From Martelella alba (GTDB lineage: Bacteria > Pseudomonadota > Alphaproteobacteria > Rhizobiales > Rhizobiaceae): a DNA stretch of 64,000 bases. Below are positions 7,788-15,605 of this stretch, one piece after another; position 1 is the stretch's first letter; the number at the start of each line of letters is the position of its first letter. The position numbers and the translations under genes were made by a program. Below the pieces are notes generated by a model. That model had not been told where the DNA came from. It searched no databases and saw only the letters and a list, made by a program, of their open reading frames with translations. Location: NCBI RefSeq assembly GCF_006516955.1, contig NZ_VHLG01000012.1:165641-229640 (forward strand), given 5' to 3'.

Positions 7788-9614
7788 ATGGATTCGATCC
7801 ATCTGATACTCACTTTTGTCATTATCGCGGGCGCTGTGATTGCCTTTGCGGTTGACCGTTTTTCCATCGAGGTCGTGTCGCTGGGCATCTTGTCGGCGCT
7901 TCTGGTTCTGTTCGGCACCTTTCCCTACACGTCGGGCAGCGGCGCGGTTCTTTCCATCGATCAATTGCTGGCCGGGTTTTCATCGCCAGCACTGGTGACC
8001 GTTCTGGCGCTGCTGATCGTCGGCAAGGGGCTTTTCGCCACCGATGCGCTGGAAGGGGTTGCCGATGTCATCGGGCGGATGAATCGCGGCAATCCGAAGC
8101 TTGCCGTCGTGGTGATCCTCGTCGTGGTTGGCGTTACTTCCGCCTTCCTCAACAATACGCCGGTGGTGGTGATCTTCATCCCGGTACTGACATCGCTGGC
8201 CGCGCGCTACCGCCTGTCGCCCTACCAGATCTTCATGCCGCTTTCCTTCGTCACCATTTTGGGTGGCATGACGACGATGATCGGTTCGTCGACCAATATG
8301 ATTGCTGTCGGTCTTGCCAACCAGCTCGGCGTGAAGATGGGTTTTTTCTCGATCACCGGCATGGGCGTCATTCTGGCGGTGGTCGGCTATCTCTATGTGC
8401 TTCTTGTCATGCCGCGGGTGCTGTCGGGGCGCAAGGCGGAGGTCAAGCCTGCCGAGGATACCGATGGCACGCAATTTGTCGGCGACCTGGTCATTCTGCC
8501 CAATAGCCGCTTTATTGGCGAGCGGCCGCGCTCGGGCTTTTTTCCTGATCTCGCGCCGATGGCGCTGCATGTGCTGACGCGGGCGGATGGCACCACGCTC
8601 CTGCCGCCTTATGATGACAGCCTCGTTCTGGCGCCGGGCGACCGGCTGCAGCTGATCGGAACCCGAAAGGGCTTCATGGATCTGATCGCCAAGAGCGAAT
8701 TCGACCTGACTGCCCCGCCTGATGGCTCGCTGCCGCGTGATCCGCGCAAGGCGGGTCCGCGCTATCATCTGGCCGAGGCGGTGGTTGCACCGGGGTCGAT
8801 GTTTGAGGGCCGCACTGTACGTTTCAGTGGCATTCAGGCGCGTTTCAATGTCACTGTATTCGGGGTCCGGCGAAAATCGCGCATGGGCCGCATTCCGCTG
8901 ACCTATATCCGGCTGGAGGCAGGCGACACATTGTTGCTTGGCGGTACGGAGGAAGATTTCGCCAGCACCCGCGGCAATCATGATGTGCTGCTGCTGGAAC
9001 ATTCCGCAGAACCGGTGCCGCCGCGCGACAAGTCCATTCTGGCGGCACTGATCTTTCTTGCCATCGTGGTGCTGTCGGCAACCGGTATTTCGCCGATCGC
9101 CGTCAATGCGGTTGCCGGCGCGGTGCTGATGGTGGCGTTTGGCTGCCTCACATTGCAGCAGGCAGCCCGCGCCTTTGACCGGCAGATCTTCCTGTTGATC
9201 GGCGCCTCGATCGGCATGGCGACGGCGCTGGAGGCGACCGGCGGGGCAAAGCTGATTGCCGAAACCGTGGTCGATCTCAGTGGCGGTGCCTCGGCGCCGG
9301 TGGTGATCACCATCCTGTTCATCACCGTGGCGATCCTTACCAATCTCCTGTCCAACAATGCCGCCGCCGCGCTGTTCATCCCGATCGCCATCAACATGGC
9401 GCGTCAGGTCGGCGCGCCACCGGAAGCCTTTGCCGCCGCCGTCATCTATGCGGCCAACTGCTCCTTTGCCACGCCGATCGGCTATCAGACCAATCTCATG
9501 GTCATGGGGCCGGGCCATTACAGCTTCAGGGATTTTATCCGTGCCGGCTTTCCGCTGGTGCTGGTGGTGACCATCACCTTCGCGCTTGTGGCACCGTGGT
9601 ATTACGATCTCTGA
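7788..9614 (+). CDS. SLC13/DASS-family permease with two TrkA-C (RCK_C) domains
   Basis: Inner-membrane transporter of 608 residues from the ATG at 7788. N-terminal hydrophobic block (about residues 1-190), then two cytoplasmic TrkA-C domains in tandem (about 225-300, with GDRLQLIGTRKGF, and about 325-395, with GDTLLLGGTEEDF), then a second hydrophobic block. Transport motifs SAFLNNTPVVVIFIP and NLLSNNAAAALFIPIA, one in each half, are the paired NNT/NNA ion-binding hairpins of the DASS/citrate-transporter fold. Proteins of this architecture move sulfate, di/tricarboxylates or similar anions with Na+; substrate unknown. A longer reading frame from 7668 exists but MDSIHLILTFV begins at the first membrane helix. 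Convergent with nadC, only 22 bases apart. Confidence 0.88.
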   Translation: MDSIHLILTFVIIAGAVIAFAVDRFSIEVVSLGILSALLVLFGTFPYTSGSGAVLSIDQLLAGFSSPALVTVLALLIVGKGLFATDALEGVADVIGRMNRGNPKLAVVVILVVVGVTSAFLNNTPVVVIFIPVLTSLAARYRLSPYQIFMPLSFVTILGGMTTMIGSSTNMIAVGLANQLGVKMGFFSITGMGVILAVVGYLYVLLVMPRVLSGRKAEVKPAEDTDGTQFVGDLVILPNSRFIGERPRSGFFPDLAPMALHVLTRADGTTLLPPYDDSLVLAPGDRLQLIGTRKGFMDLIAKSEFDLTAPPDGSLPRDPRKAGPRYHLAEAVVAPGSMFEGRTVRFSGIQARFNVTVFGVRRKSRMGRIPLTYIRLEAGDTLLLGGTEEDFASTRGNHDVLLLEHSAEPVPPRDKSILAALIFLAIVVLSATGISPIAVNAVAGAVLMVAFGCLTLQQAARAFDRQIFLLIGASIGMATALEATGGAKLIAETVVDLSGGASAPVVITILFITVAILTNLLSNNAAAALFIPIAINMARQVGAPPEAFAAAVIYAANCSFATPIGYQTNLMVMGPGHYSFRDFIRAGFPLVLVVTITFALVAPWYYDL

Positions 9615-9636
9615 ATGGATACCGGCTCCGGCCGAA

Positions 9637-10491
9637 TTATGCGCTCGAGACGAAATCAAGGCCGATATCGAGGATGGGCGCGGAATGGGTGAGCCAGCCG
9701 ACCGAGATCAGGTCGACGCCGGCACGGGCAAGCGCTCCGGCCGTTTCCGGCGTAATGCCGCCCGAGGCTTCGGTGATCGCGCGGCCATCGACGATTGCGA
9801 CAGCCTCGGCCAGCATGTCCGGTCCCATATTGTCGAGCAGCACGGCATCAATGCCGATATCCATCACGTCGCGAAGCTGGTCGAGCGTGTCGACCTCGAC
9901 TTCGATCTTCACCATATGGCCGGCATTTTTCTTTGCCCGGTCGATGGCGGTGGCGATATTGCCCGCAATGGCAATGTGATTGTCCTTGATCAGTACAGCA
10001 TCGAACAGGCCGAAGCGGTGATTGCCGCCGCCGCCCATGCGCACGGCGTATTTTTCCAGCGCGCGAAGTCCAGGCGTTGTCTTGCGGGTGCACACCACGG
10101 CAGCGCCCGTGCCGGCAACCGCCGCAACAATGCCAGCGGTAACGCTGGCAATGCCGGAGAGGTGTGACAGGATGTTGAGCGCAGTGCGCTCCCCGGTCAG
10201 AAGCCCGCGTGAGGGACCGGACAGCGTTGCGATCCGTGTGCCTGGCGAAACGGCATCGCCATCCTCCACATGCCGGGTCATGGTGATCGCCGGATCGACC
10301 AGCTCAAAGGCAAGCGCTGCCGCATCAAGCCCGGCCACCACGCCCTTCTTTCGGGTTGCCATGGTGACGGTGGAGCGATGACCGGCCGGGATCACCGCAT
10401 TGGAGGTGATATCGCCGGCAAGGCCCAGATCCTCGACAAGGGCATTGCGGATCACGGGTTCGATCATCGGGCGGAGAAGGGGGGCAGTCAT
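9637..10491 (-). CDS. nadC: Nicotinate-nucleotide pyrophosphorylase (carboxylating), NadC
   Basis: Converts quinolinate and PRPP to nicotinate mononucleotide, CO2 and PPi, the third step of de novo NAD synthesis. 284 residues, usual length. Conserved features seen: EDLGLAGDITS near the N-terminus, the GERTALNILSHLSGIAS helix, CTRKTTPGLRALEKYAV (PRPP/quinolinate-binding Arg and Lys residues), GGGGNHRFGLFDAVLIKDNH, and the EVEVDTL and LLDNM barrel strands. It starts 3 bases after nadB ends, so is the last gene of nadABC. Confidence 0.97.
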   Translation of the reverse strand: MTAPLLRPMIEPVIRNALVEDLGLAGDITSNAVIPAGHRSTVTMATRKKGVVAGLDAAALAFELVDPAITMTRHVEDGDAVSPGTRIATLSGPSRGLLTGERTALNILSHLSGIASVTAGIVAAVAGTGAAVVCTRKTTPGLRALEKYAVRMGGGGNHRFGLFDAVLIKDNHIAIAGNIATAIDRAKKNAGHMVKIEVEVDTLDQLRDVMDIGIDAVLLDNMGPDMLAEAVAIVDGRAITEASGGITPETAGALARAGVDLISVGWLTHSAPILDIGLDFVSSA

Positions 10492-10494
10492 GGT

Positions 10495-12027
10495 TCAGGC
10501 ACTCCGGGCAAGGGGGATGAGATTGCGGGCATGGTCGAGGATTGCATCGAGATCCATCCGGTTCCGGATCGCGCTCGTCCGCTTCTGCGGAAAGTCGGTG
10601 CGGGCATGGCCGCCACGCGTCTCCTCGCGCAGATCGGCGAAGACGGCGACTGCCAGCGCCACCAGCGCCGGATCGGCGTCGGCACCATCGGCGTCATAAT
10701 GGGCAAGCAGCTCAGGGATTGCCTGATGAAGCCCGTCGGCCGAGCGCAGTACGCCGAGATGGCGGCTCATGATCGGGCGAATACGACCAGTCGTGGAACG
10801 CGCCTCCGGCAGAGCTTGGCTGAAACGTGCCGTTGCAATGGCGCGGTTTGGCGTTGCGGCCCCTGCTGCGGCTATATCTGCCGCTGCCCGCGCCCCGGTC
10901 ACCACCGCCTCCGTCAGCGAATTGCTGGCCAGCCGGTTGGCGCCGTGCAGACCGGTCGCAGCGCATTCACCGGCTGCCCAGAGACCGGGAACAGAGGTTC
11001 GGGCGTGTTCGTCAACATCGATCCCGCCCATGTGATAATGCTGGGCCGGTGCCACGGGGATCAGATCGCGGGCGGGGTCAATACCGGCTTCCCGGCAGAT
11101 CGCGGTGATCGCCGGGAAACGGGCGTAAAAGCCTGTGCCAAGGCAGGCGCGGGCATCGAGAAACACTTTGTTGCCGCGAGAAATCTCGGCGAAAATCGCC
11201 CGTGCTACCACGTCGCGCGGCGCAAGTTCGGCACCTTTGGCTGCGGCCATGAAGCGCTCGCCATGGTCATTGATCAGCACCGCACCTTCGCCGCGCACCG
11301 CCTCGCTGATCAGCGGAACCGGACGCGCATCAACGGCAAGGCCGGTCGGATGGAATTGGACGAATTCCATATCAGCAAGATGCGCGCCCGCGCGCGCGGC
11401 CAGCATGACGCCCTGGCCGAAATTGCCGGGTGGATTGGTCGAGGTCGCGTAAAGCCCGCCAATGCCGCCGGTTGCCAGCAGTACGCGGTCGCTCGAAAGG
11501 GTGAAAAACCGACCGCTTCTTTCGGCAAGTACGCCTTCTATCCGGCCTTCGCGGACAATCAGCCGCCGCACCGATGTGTCCGGCATCAGCGTGATTGACG
11601 GTGTTGACAGGACCCGGCTTGCAAGGGCTGCAACAATGGCGGCACCTGATCCGTCGCCGCCGGCATGCAATACGCGCCTGCGGCAATGGGCGGCTTCCAG
11701 CGCCAGGGCATAGGTGCCATCGTCATTGCGATCAAAAATAACGCCGTGGCGTTCCAGGCGCTGAATGGCTGCCGGTGCCTGGTTCAGGATGACTGCCGCA
11801 GCGACCGGATCGCAAAGCCCGTCGCCGGCCCGAAGCGTGTCTTCAAGCTGCAGTGCCGGGGCGTCATCCGGCGCCATGGCGGCAGCTATGCCGCCCTGGG
11901 CGAGCGCGCTGGAACTCTTCTCGCCGGCGCCTGCCCGGGTGATCAGCGTGACTGGCAGCGGCGCAAGCTCGAGCGCTGCCACAAGACCGGCAATGCCGCT
12001 GCCGATAATGATGACGGGCGTGTTCAT
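10495..12027 (-). CDS. nadB: L-aspartate oxidase NadB
   Basis: FAD enzyme that oxidises L-aspartate to iminoaspartate for quinolinate synthesis. 510 residues. The FAD-binding dinucleotide motif [16 protein letters not shown] is at the N-terminus; [37 protein letters not shown], the active-site [10 protein letters not shown] and the C-terminal [16 protein letters not shown] stretch are all present. Its start overlaps the nadA stop by ATGA (12024-12027), giving coupled translation; nadC follows after 3 bases. Member of the nadABC operon under the operator at 13009-13060. Confidence 0.96.
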   Translation of the reverse strand: MNTPVIIIGSGIAGLVAALELAPLPVTLITRAGAGEKSSSALAQGGIAAAMAPDDAPALQLEDTLRAGDGLCDPVAAAVILNQAPAAIQRLERHGVIFDRNDDGTYALALEAAHCRRRVLHAGGDGSGAAIVAALASRVLSTPSITLMPDTSVRRLIVREGRIEGVLAERSGRFFTLSSDRVLLATGGIGGLYATSTNPPGNFGQGVMLAARAGAHLADMEFVQFHPTGLAVDARPVPLISEAVRGEGAVLINDHGERFMAAAKGAELAPRDVVARAIFAEISRGNKVFLDARACLGTGFYARFPAITAICREAGIDPARDLIPVAPAQHYHMGGIDVDEHARTSVPGLWAAGECAATGLHGANRLASNSLTEAVVTGARAAADIAAAGAATPNRAIATARFSQALPEARSTTGRIRPIMSRHLGVLRSADGLHQAIPELLAHYDADGADADPALVALAVAVFADLREETRGGHARTDFPQKRTSAIRNRMDLDAILDHARNLIPLARSA

Positions 12028-12995
12028 AGGGCCAGCATCCGCTCAACGGCACGGCGCGCATCACCGGCGATTGCCGGGTCGACGGTCACGGCGTGGCGGT
12101 TGTTTTCCAGTGCGTCGCGGATGTTCTTCAATGTGATCCGCTTCATATGCGGGCAGAGATTGCAGGGCCGGACGAAATCGACCTCCGGGTGATCGACAGC
12201 GACATTGTCGCTCATCGAACATTCGGTCAGAAGCACCACACGCGCCGGCTTGTTGTCGCCGACATAGGCCGACATCAGCGCGGTCGAACCGGCGAAATCG
12301 GCTTCAGCCACCACATCGGGCGGACATTCGGGATGGGCCAGCACCTGAACGCCCGGCCAGGCCTCACGCATCTCGCGCACATCCTCGGCGGTGAAGAGTT
12401 CATGCACTTCGCAATGGCCCTTCCAGGTGATGATCTCGACATCGGTTTCGCGGGCAATGTTCTGGGCGAGATATTCATCCGGGATCATGATCACCTTCGG
12501 CACGCCAAGGCCTTCGACGATCTTTTTCGCATTGCCGGAGGTACAGCAGATATCCGATGCCGCCTTTACCGCAGCCGATGTGTTGACATAGGTGATCACC
12601 GGAACACCGGGATGGGCGGCGCGCAGCAGCGCCACATCTTCAGGTGTGATCGAATCGGCGAGCGAACAGCCTGCCCCCATATCGGGGATCAGCACGGTCT
12701 TTTCCGGGTTCAGGAGCTTGGCGGTTTCGGCCATGAAATGCACGCCCGCCAGAACGATGATATCGGCCTCCGCTTCTGCTGCCTTTCGGGCCAGCGCCAG
12801 GCTGTCGCCGACAATGTCGGCAACACCGTGGAAAATATCCGGCGTCTGGTAGTTGTGGGCGAGAATAACGGCATTCTTCTCATGTTTAAGCGCTAAAATG
12901 GCCTCCACGTCATCCGCATGGCTCAGCCATTCGGCCTTTGGCATTACCCGTGACACGCGCTCATACAGTCTGTTGGCGTCAAAACCGGCATTCAT
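12024..12995 (-). CDS. nadA: Quinolinate synthase NadA
   Basis: Condenses iminoaspartate with dihydroxyacetone phosphate to quinolinate. 323 residues, with the three [4Fe-4S] ligands expected for the family visible as Cys110 (GAGCSLAD), Cys195 (WKGHCEVH) and Cys281 (CNLCPHMK). Also [11 protein letters not shown] and [13 protein letters not shown] near the N-terminus. The ATG is preceded by a strong AAGGAG ribosome site with 6-base spacing. First gene of nadABC; transcription starts in the 68-base gap behind the nadQ stop, where two inverted repeats lie. Confidence 0.97.
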   Translation of the reverse strand: MNAGFDANRLYERVSRVMPKAEWLSHADDVEAILALKHEKNAVILAHNYQTPDIFHGVADIVGDSLALARKAAEAEADIIVLAGVHFMAETAKLLNPEKTVLIPDMGAGCSLADSITPEDVALLRAAHPGVPVITYVNTSAAVKAASDICCTSGNAKKIVEGLGVPKVIMIPDEYLAQNIARETDVEIITWKGHCEVHELFTAEDVREMREAWPGVQVLAHPECPPDVVAEADFAGSTALMSAYVGDNKPARVVLLTECSMSDNVAVDHPEVDFVRPCNLCPHMKRITLKNIRDALENNRHAVTVDPAIAGDARRAVERMLAL

Positions 12996-13008
12996 CGCTT
13001 TCTCCTTA

Positions 13009-13060
13009 ATACTCTATTTGAGTATATTTAGAGCGCGATTCATATTCTCTCATTGAGTTT
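13009..13060 (-). promoter_or_regulatory. Tandem NadQ/NrtR-type operator upstream of nadABC
   Basis: Site 1 is a perfect interrupted palindrome ATACTC-TATTT-GAGTAT at 13009-13025. Site 2 is a weaker copy ATTCTC-TCATT-GAGTTT at 13044-13060. Same half-site, same 5-base spacer, 35 bases centre to centre. Both lie between the regulator gene and nadA, ending 14 bases before the nadA ATG, right where the nadABC promoter must be. The adjacent Nudix-related regulator is the obvious binder. Confidence 0.75.
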
Positions 13061-13063
13061 ATG

Positions 13064-13972
13064 TCAATGGCGGGTGGTGGGGAGACGTGATCCGGAGAGC
13101 GCGCGCTCTTCGAGGATGGCATGGCGGTAGCGGAACAGCTTGGCGGGTCTGCCGCCGGTTTCAGCTGTCACAGCGCCGGTTTCCTCGATCAGTGCCTGCT
13201 GATCGATCTGGCGGCGGAAATTGGGCTTGTGCAGCCTGAGCCCCGCCAGCGCTTCGACGGCGCGCTGCAATTGCAAAAGCGTGAATTGCTCCGGCATCAG
13301 CTCGAAGACGACGGGGCGGTATTTGATCTTGGCGCGCAGCCTGGCAATGCCGGTCGCAAGAATGCGCCGGTGATCGGCGGCCATCGGCTTGCCGAACCAG
13401 AAGGCCGGTGCTGACCCGGCCTCGGCCACCAGCTTGGCCTCATACATCAGCTCATAGCGCTGCAGCACCAGATCCTCATTCCATGCGGCGCCGTTGAGGC
13501 CGAAGGCAAAATCGAGACGATGGCGGCGATAATCGCGGCCGGGCCGCTCGCTCTCGGCCCATTGGCGAAGCATGTCGACGATGTTTTCGAGGATGTCCGG
13601 GCGTCCGCCGCGCAGATCCTCCCAGGGAAAATAGCTGTACCAGTCCTTCCACAATGGCCGGCCGCCGCCGGGCGGGGCCTGCTCGCGCACCAGTCCGAGA
13701 TAGGAGATTGAAATGATGTGCCGGTCATCGTCGCTGCGCGCGCCGCCGCGATCGCGATCGGCAAAGGTGTAAAGCTGCTCAAGATAGCCGACCGGATGGC
13801 CGGTCTGGTCCTCGACCCAGTCGCGAAGGCCGGCCTGAAGGCTGCGATGGCCGGAGATAAACGGGCCGGAGGGCAATTTCACGCCGGCCTCCACCGTCAT
13901 CACACGCGGTGCATCCTCTGTCACGGCGGCAAGCACAGCAATCAGTTCGGCATGGGCGTTGGCATCGGTCAC
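13064..13972 (-). CDS. nadQ: NadQ/NrtR-type Nudix-related transcriptional repressor of NAD synthesis
   Basis: A 302-residue regulator. The first two thirds have a Nudix-like fold typical of NrtR relatives (opening VEAGVKLPSGPFISGHRSLQ, later GYLEQLYTFADRDR and ISISYLGLV) but with no catalytic Nudix box, so it senses rather than hydrolyses a nucleotide. The C-terminal third is a winged-helix domain (FTLLQLQRAVEALAG, KPNFRRQI, TGGRPAKLFRYR), the arrangement shared with NrtR. NadQ is known as the local regulator of nadABC in alphaproteobacteria; the direct linkage and the operator pair downstream fit. Start is a GTG at 13972 with GAGGA 10 bases upstream. Assignment to NadQ rather than NrtR proper is by context. 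Confidence 0.85.
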   Translation of the reverse strand: MTDANAHAELIAVLAAVTEDAPRVMTVEAGVKLPSGPFISGHRSLQAGLRDWVEDQTGHPVGYLEQLYTFADRDRGGARSDDDRHIISISYLGLVREQAPPGGGRPLWKDWYSYFPWEDLRGGRPDILENIVDMLRQWAESERPGRDYRRHRLDFAFGLNGAAWNEDLVLQRYELMYEAKLVAEAGSAPAFWFGKPMAADHRRILATGIARLRAKIKYRPVVFELMPEQFTLLQLQRAVEALAGLRLHKPNFRRQIDQQALIEETGAVTAETGGRPAKLFRYRHAILEERALSGSRLPTTRH

Positions 13973-14119
13973 GGGCGGCTTGTCCTCAATTCTCCATCAA
14001 TGGCGGTAGCACGGATGGGCTGTCGCGCCAATGACGACCGATAAAAGGATGAGGCTGTTACAGACATGTCATGCGTGACGCGTAGAGAGCGGAAATCCGA
14101 TTTAACCAAAGACATTGCC

Positions 14120-14941
14120 ATGCTCCGCCTTTTCACTGCCCTTTTCATTTCGCTTTTCCTTGGCTTTCCGGCTCTTGCCGTAACGCCGCTTGATCACGCT
14201 CATGCCCATAATGACTATTGGCACGAACGCCCGCTTTTCGATGCGCTGGATCATGGTTTCATGAGTATCGAGGCCGATATCATGCTGCGCGACGGCAGGC
14301 TTCTGGTCGGCCATACGGCCTCGGAACTCAGCGATGAGCGCACTCTGCAGGCGCTCTATCTTGATCCGCTTCAGGCTCTGATCCGCGATCAGGGCGGCAA
14401 GGTCTATCCCGGTCAGGATCAGCCGCTGATCCTGCTGGTCGATCTGAAGCAGGATGGACCGGATACCTATCGGGCGCTCGAAAAACTGCTGCCCGCCTAT
14501 GCCGATATGCTGACAAGCTATCGCGATGGCGTGGTCACGCCCGGTGCCGTCACGCTGGTGCTGACCGGATCGTCCGCTTGGCAGGTGCTGCGCATGGAAA
14601 AGGAGCGCTACGCCTTCACCGATGCCAGCTATGTCGAGCTGAACCTCAACATGCCACCCGAGGCCATGGTGATGCTGAGCCAGAAATGGACGCAGATTAC
14701 CCACTGGAAGGGCGAGGGGCCGCTGAACGAGAACGAGGACCGCTTCATCCGCAAGATCATCGCCAAGGGCCATGAACGCGGTGCCAAAGTGCGTTTCTAT
14801 GCCACGCCGGATGAGCCGGGGCCGGGGCGCGATGCGGTCTGGACCTATCTTCTCGACGCTGGTGTCGATCTCATCAATACCGATGATCTTGACGGGCTTT
14901 CCGACTTCTTTGCCGCGCGTGCAGCCTCAGCCGAAAAATAA
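14120..14941 (+). CDS. Secreted PI-PLC/GDPD-like phosphodiesterase family protein (AIM6 type)
   Basis: Exported protein of 273 residues from the ATG at 14120, with signal peptide LRLFTALFISLFLGFPALA. After it come DHAHAHNDYWHERPLFDAL, SIEADIMLRDGRLLVGH and a C-terminal DLINTDDLDGL. The AHNDY opening, the E-x-D pair and a later His match the PLC/glycerophosphodiester phosphodiesterase barrel in its AIM6-like subgroup, where HRG..PENT of standard GDPD enzymes is replaced. Activity on phosphodiesters in the periplasm is likely but the substrate is unknown. It is divergent from nadQ and its 3' end overlaps the Nudix gene on the other strand by 15 bases. A longer start at 14066 has no advantage and would spoil the signal peptide. 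Confidence 0.82.
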   Translation: MLRLFTALFISLFLGFPALAVTPLDHAHAHNDYWHERPLFDALDHGFMSIEADIMLRDGRLLVGHTASELSDERTLQALYLDPLQALIRDQGGKVYPGQDQPLILLVDLKQDGPDTYRALEKLLPAYADMLTSYRDGVVTPGAVTLVLTGSSAWQVLRMEKERYAFTDASYVELNLNMPPEAMVMLSQKWTQITHWKGEGPLNENEDRFIRKIIAKGHERGAKVRFYATPDEPGPGRDAVWTYLLDAGVDLINTDDLDGLSDFFAARAASAEK

Positions 14942-15445
14942 CGGCAGGCGCGGGCGGATGCGCTCATCCACCGCATCAATAGACGTAACGGGAAACCATT
15001 CGGCCGCCTTCACCTCCGCCAGATCGGGGGTGAGGGTGCCGGACAGCCGGGCAGCGAAGCGGATATCGAGGTGATAATGCTCTGGCTCCTGCTTCTTGGG
15101 ATTTTCGGCAATCCGGTGGAGATCGATGCTGATCGGCGTGGCGTCGGGCTTGAGTTCGGCCATCAGCCCGGTTTCCTCGCGGGTCTCGCGAAAGGCGGCA
15201 CCCGTCAGGCTCTCGCCGGGTTCCAGGTGCCCGCCTGGCTGAAACCAGCGGCCGATGATCTTGTGATGGATCAGCAGCACGGCCGAAAGATCATCCGAAA
15301 ACCCGAACAGCGAGGCGGTGACATGGACCGGAAAGGTCGAGCGCGCCGTATAGTCCCGGTCCTGCGCCACGAAATCGGCATAACGCGTCCAAAACCGGGC
15401 ATCATAGGCGGCGATCACCTCTCGGATATGGTCGTTTTGCTCCAC
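14927..15445 (-). CDS. Nudix hydrolase
   Basis: Cytoplasmic nucleoside diphosphate-linked-X hydrolase of 172 residues. The full Nudix box is seen in GHLEPGESLTGAAFRETREE followed by TGLM (G-x5-E-x7-REUxEExGU). The preceding strand IGRWFQPGG and C-terminal AAEWFPVTSIDAVDERIRPRL are usual for MutT-like enzymes acting on dNTPs or similar. I place the start at the GTG 15445, which has AGGAG 9 bases upstream; a longer frame reaching 15634 would overlap the terminator of the neighbouring gene. Substrate not predictable. Likely its own small transcription unit. Confidence 0.88.
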   Translation of the reverse strand: MEQNDHIREVIAAYDARFWTRYADFVAQDRDYTARSTFPVHVTASLFGFSDDLSAVLLIHHKIIGRWFQPGGHLEPGESLTGAAFRETREETGLMAELKPDATPISIDLHRIAENPKKQEPEHYHLDIRFAARLSGTLTPDLAEVKAAEWFPVTSIDAVDERIRPRLPLFFG

Positions 15446-15504
15446 GCTGCCTGTCTCCTCGTTTGCCGGGCGAGTTTCAGCGTCTTGCGGCGTTGAAATC
15501 AAGT

Positions 15505-15543
15505 CCAAAAAATCCGCCCGTCCGGGGAGGGCCGGACGGGCGG
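15505..15543 (-). terminator. Terminator of the beta-glucosidase gene
   Basis: A 12-bp perfect stem CCGCCCGTCCGG (15514-15525) / CCGGACGGGCGG (15532-15543) with a 6-base loop. On the minus strand it is followed by ATTTTTTGG. It ends 62 bases past the stop of the glycoside hydrolase gene. Confidence 0.85.
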
Positions 15544-15605
15544 TCAGTGACACCCGGACATGGGAGGGAGGAGAACCGGGTGCAATCTCTTGCCTGACGG
15601 TACAG

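Noticed and set aside
7980..9659. Minus-strand open frame of over 550 codons opposite the SLC13 permease
   Set aside because: His/Asp/Arg/Gln-rich shadow translation, typical of the reverse frame of GC-rich membrane-protein genes; no start signal or family resemblance.
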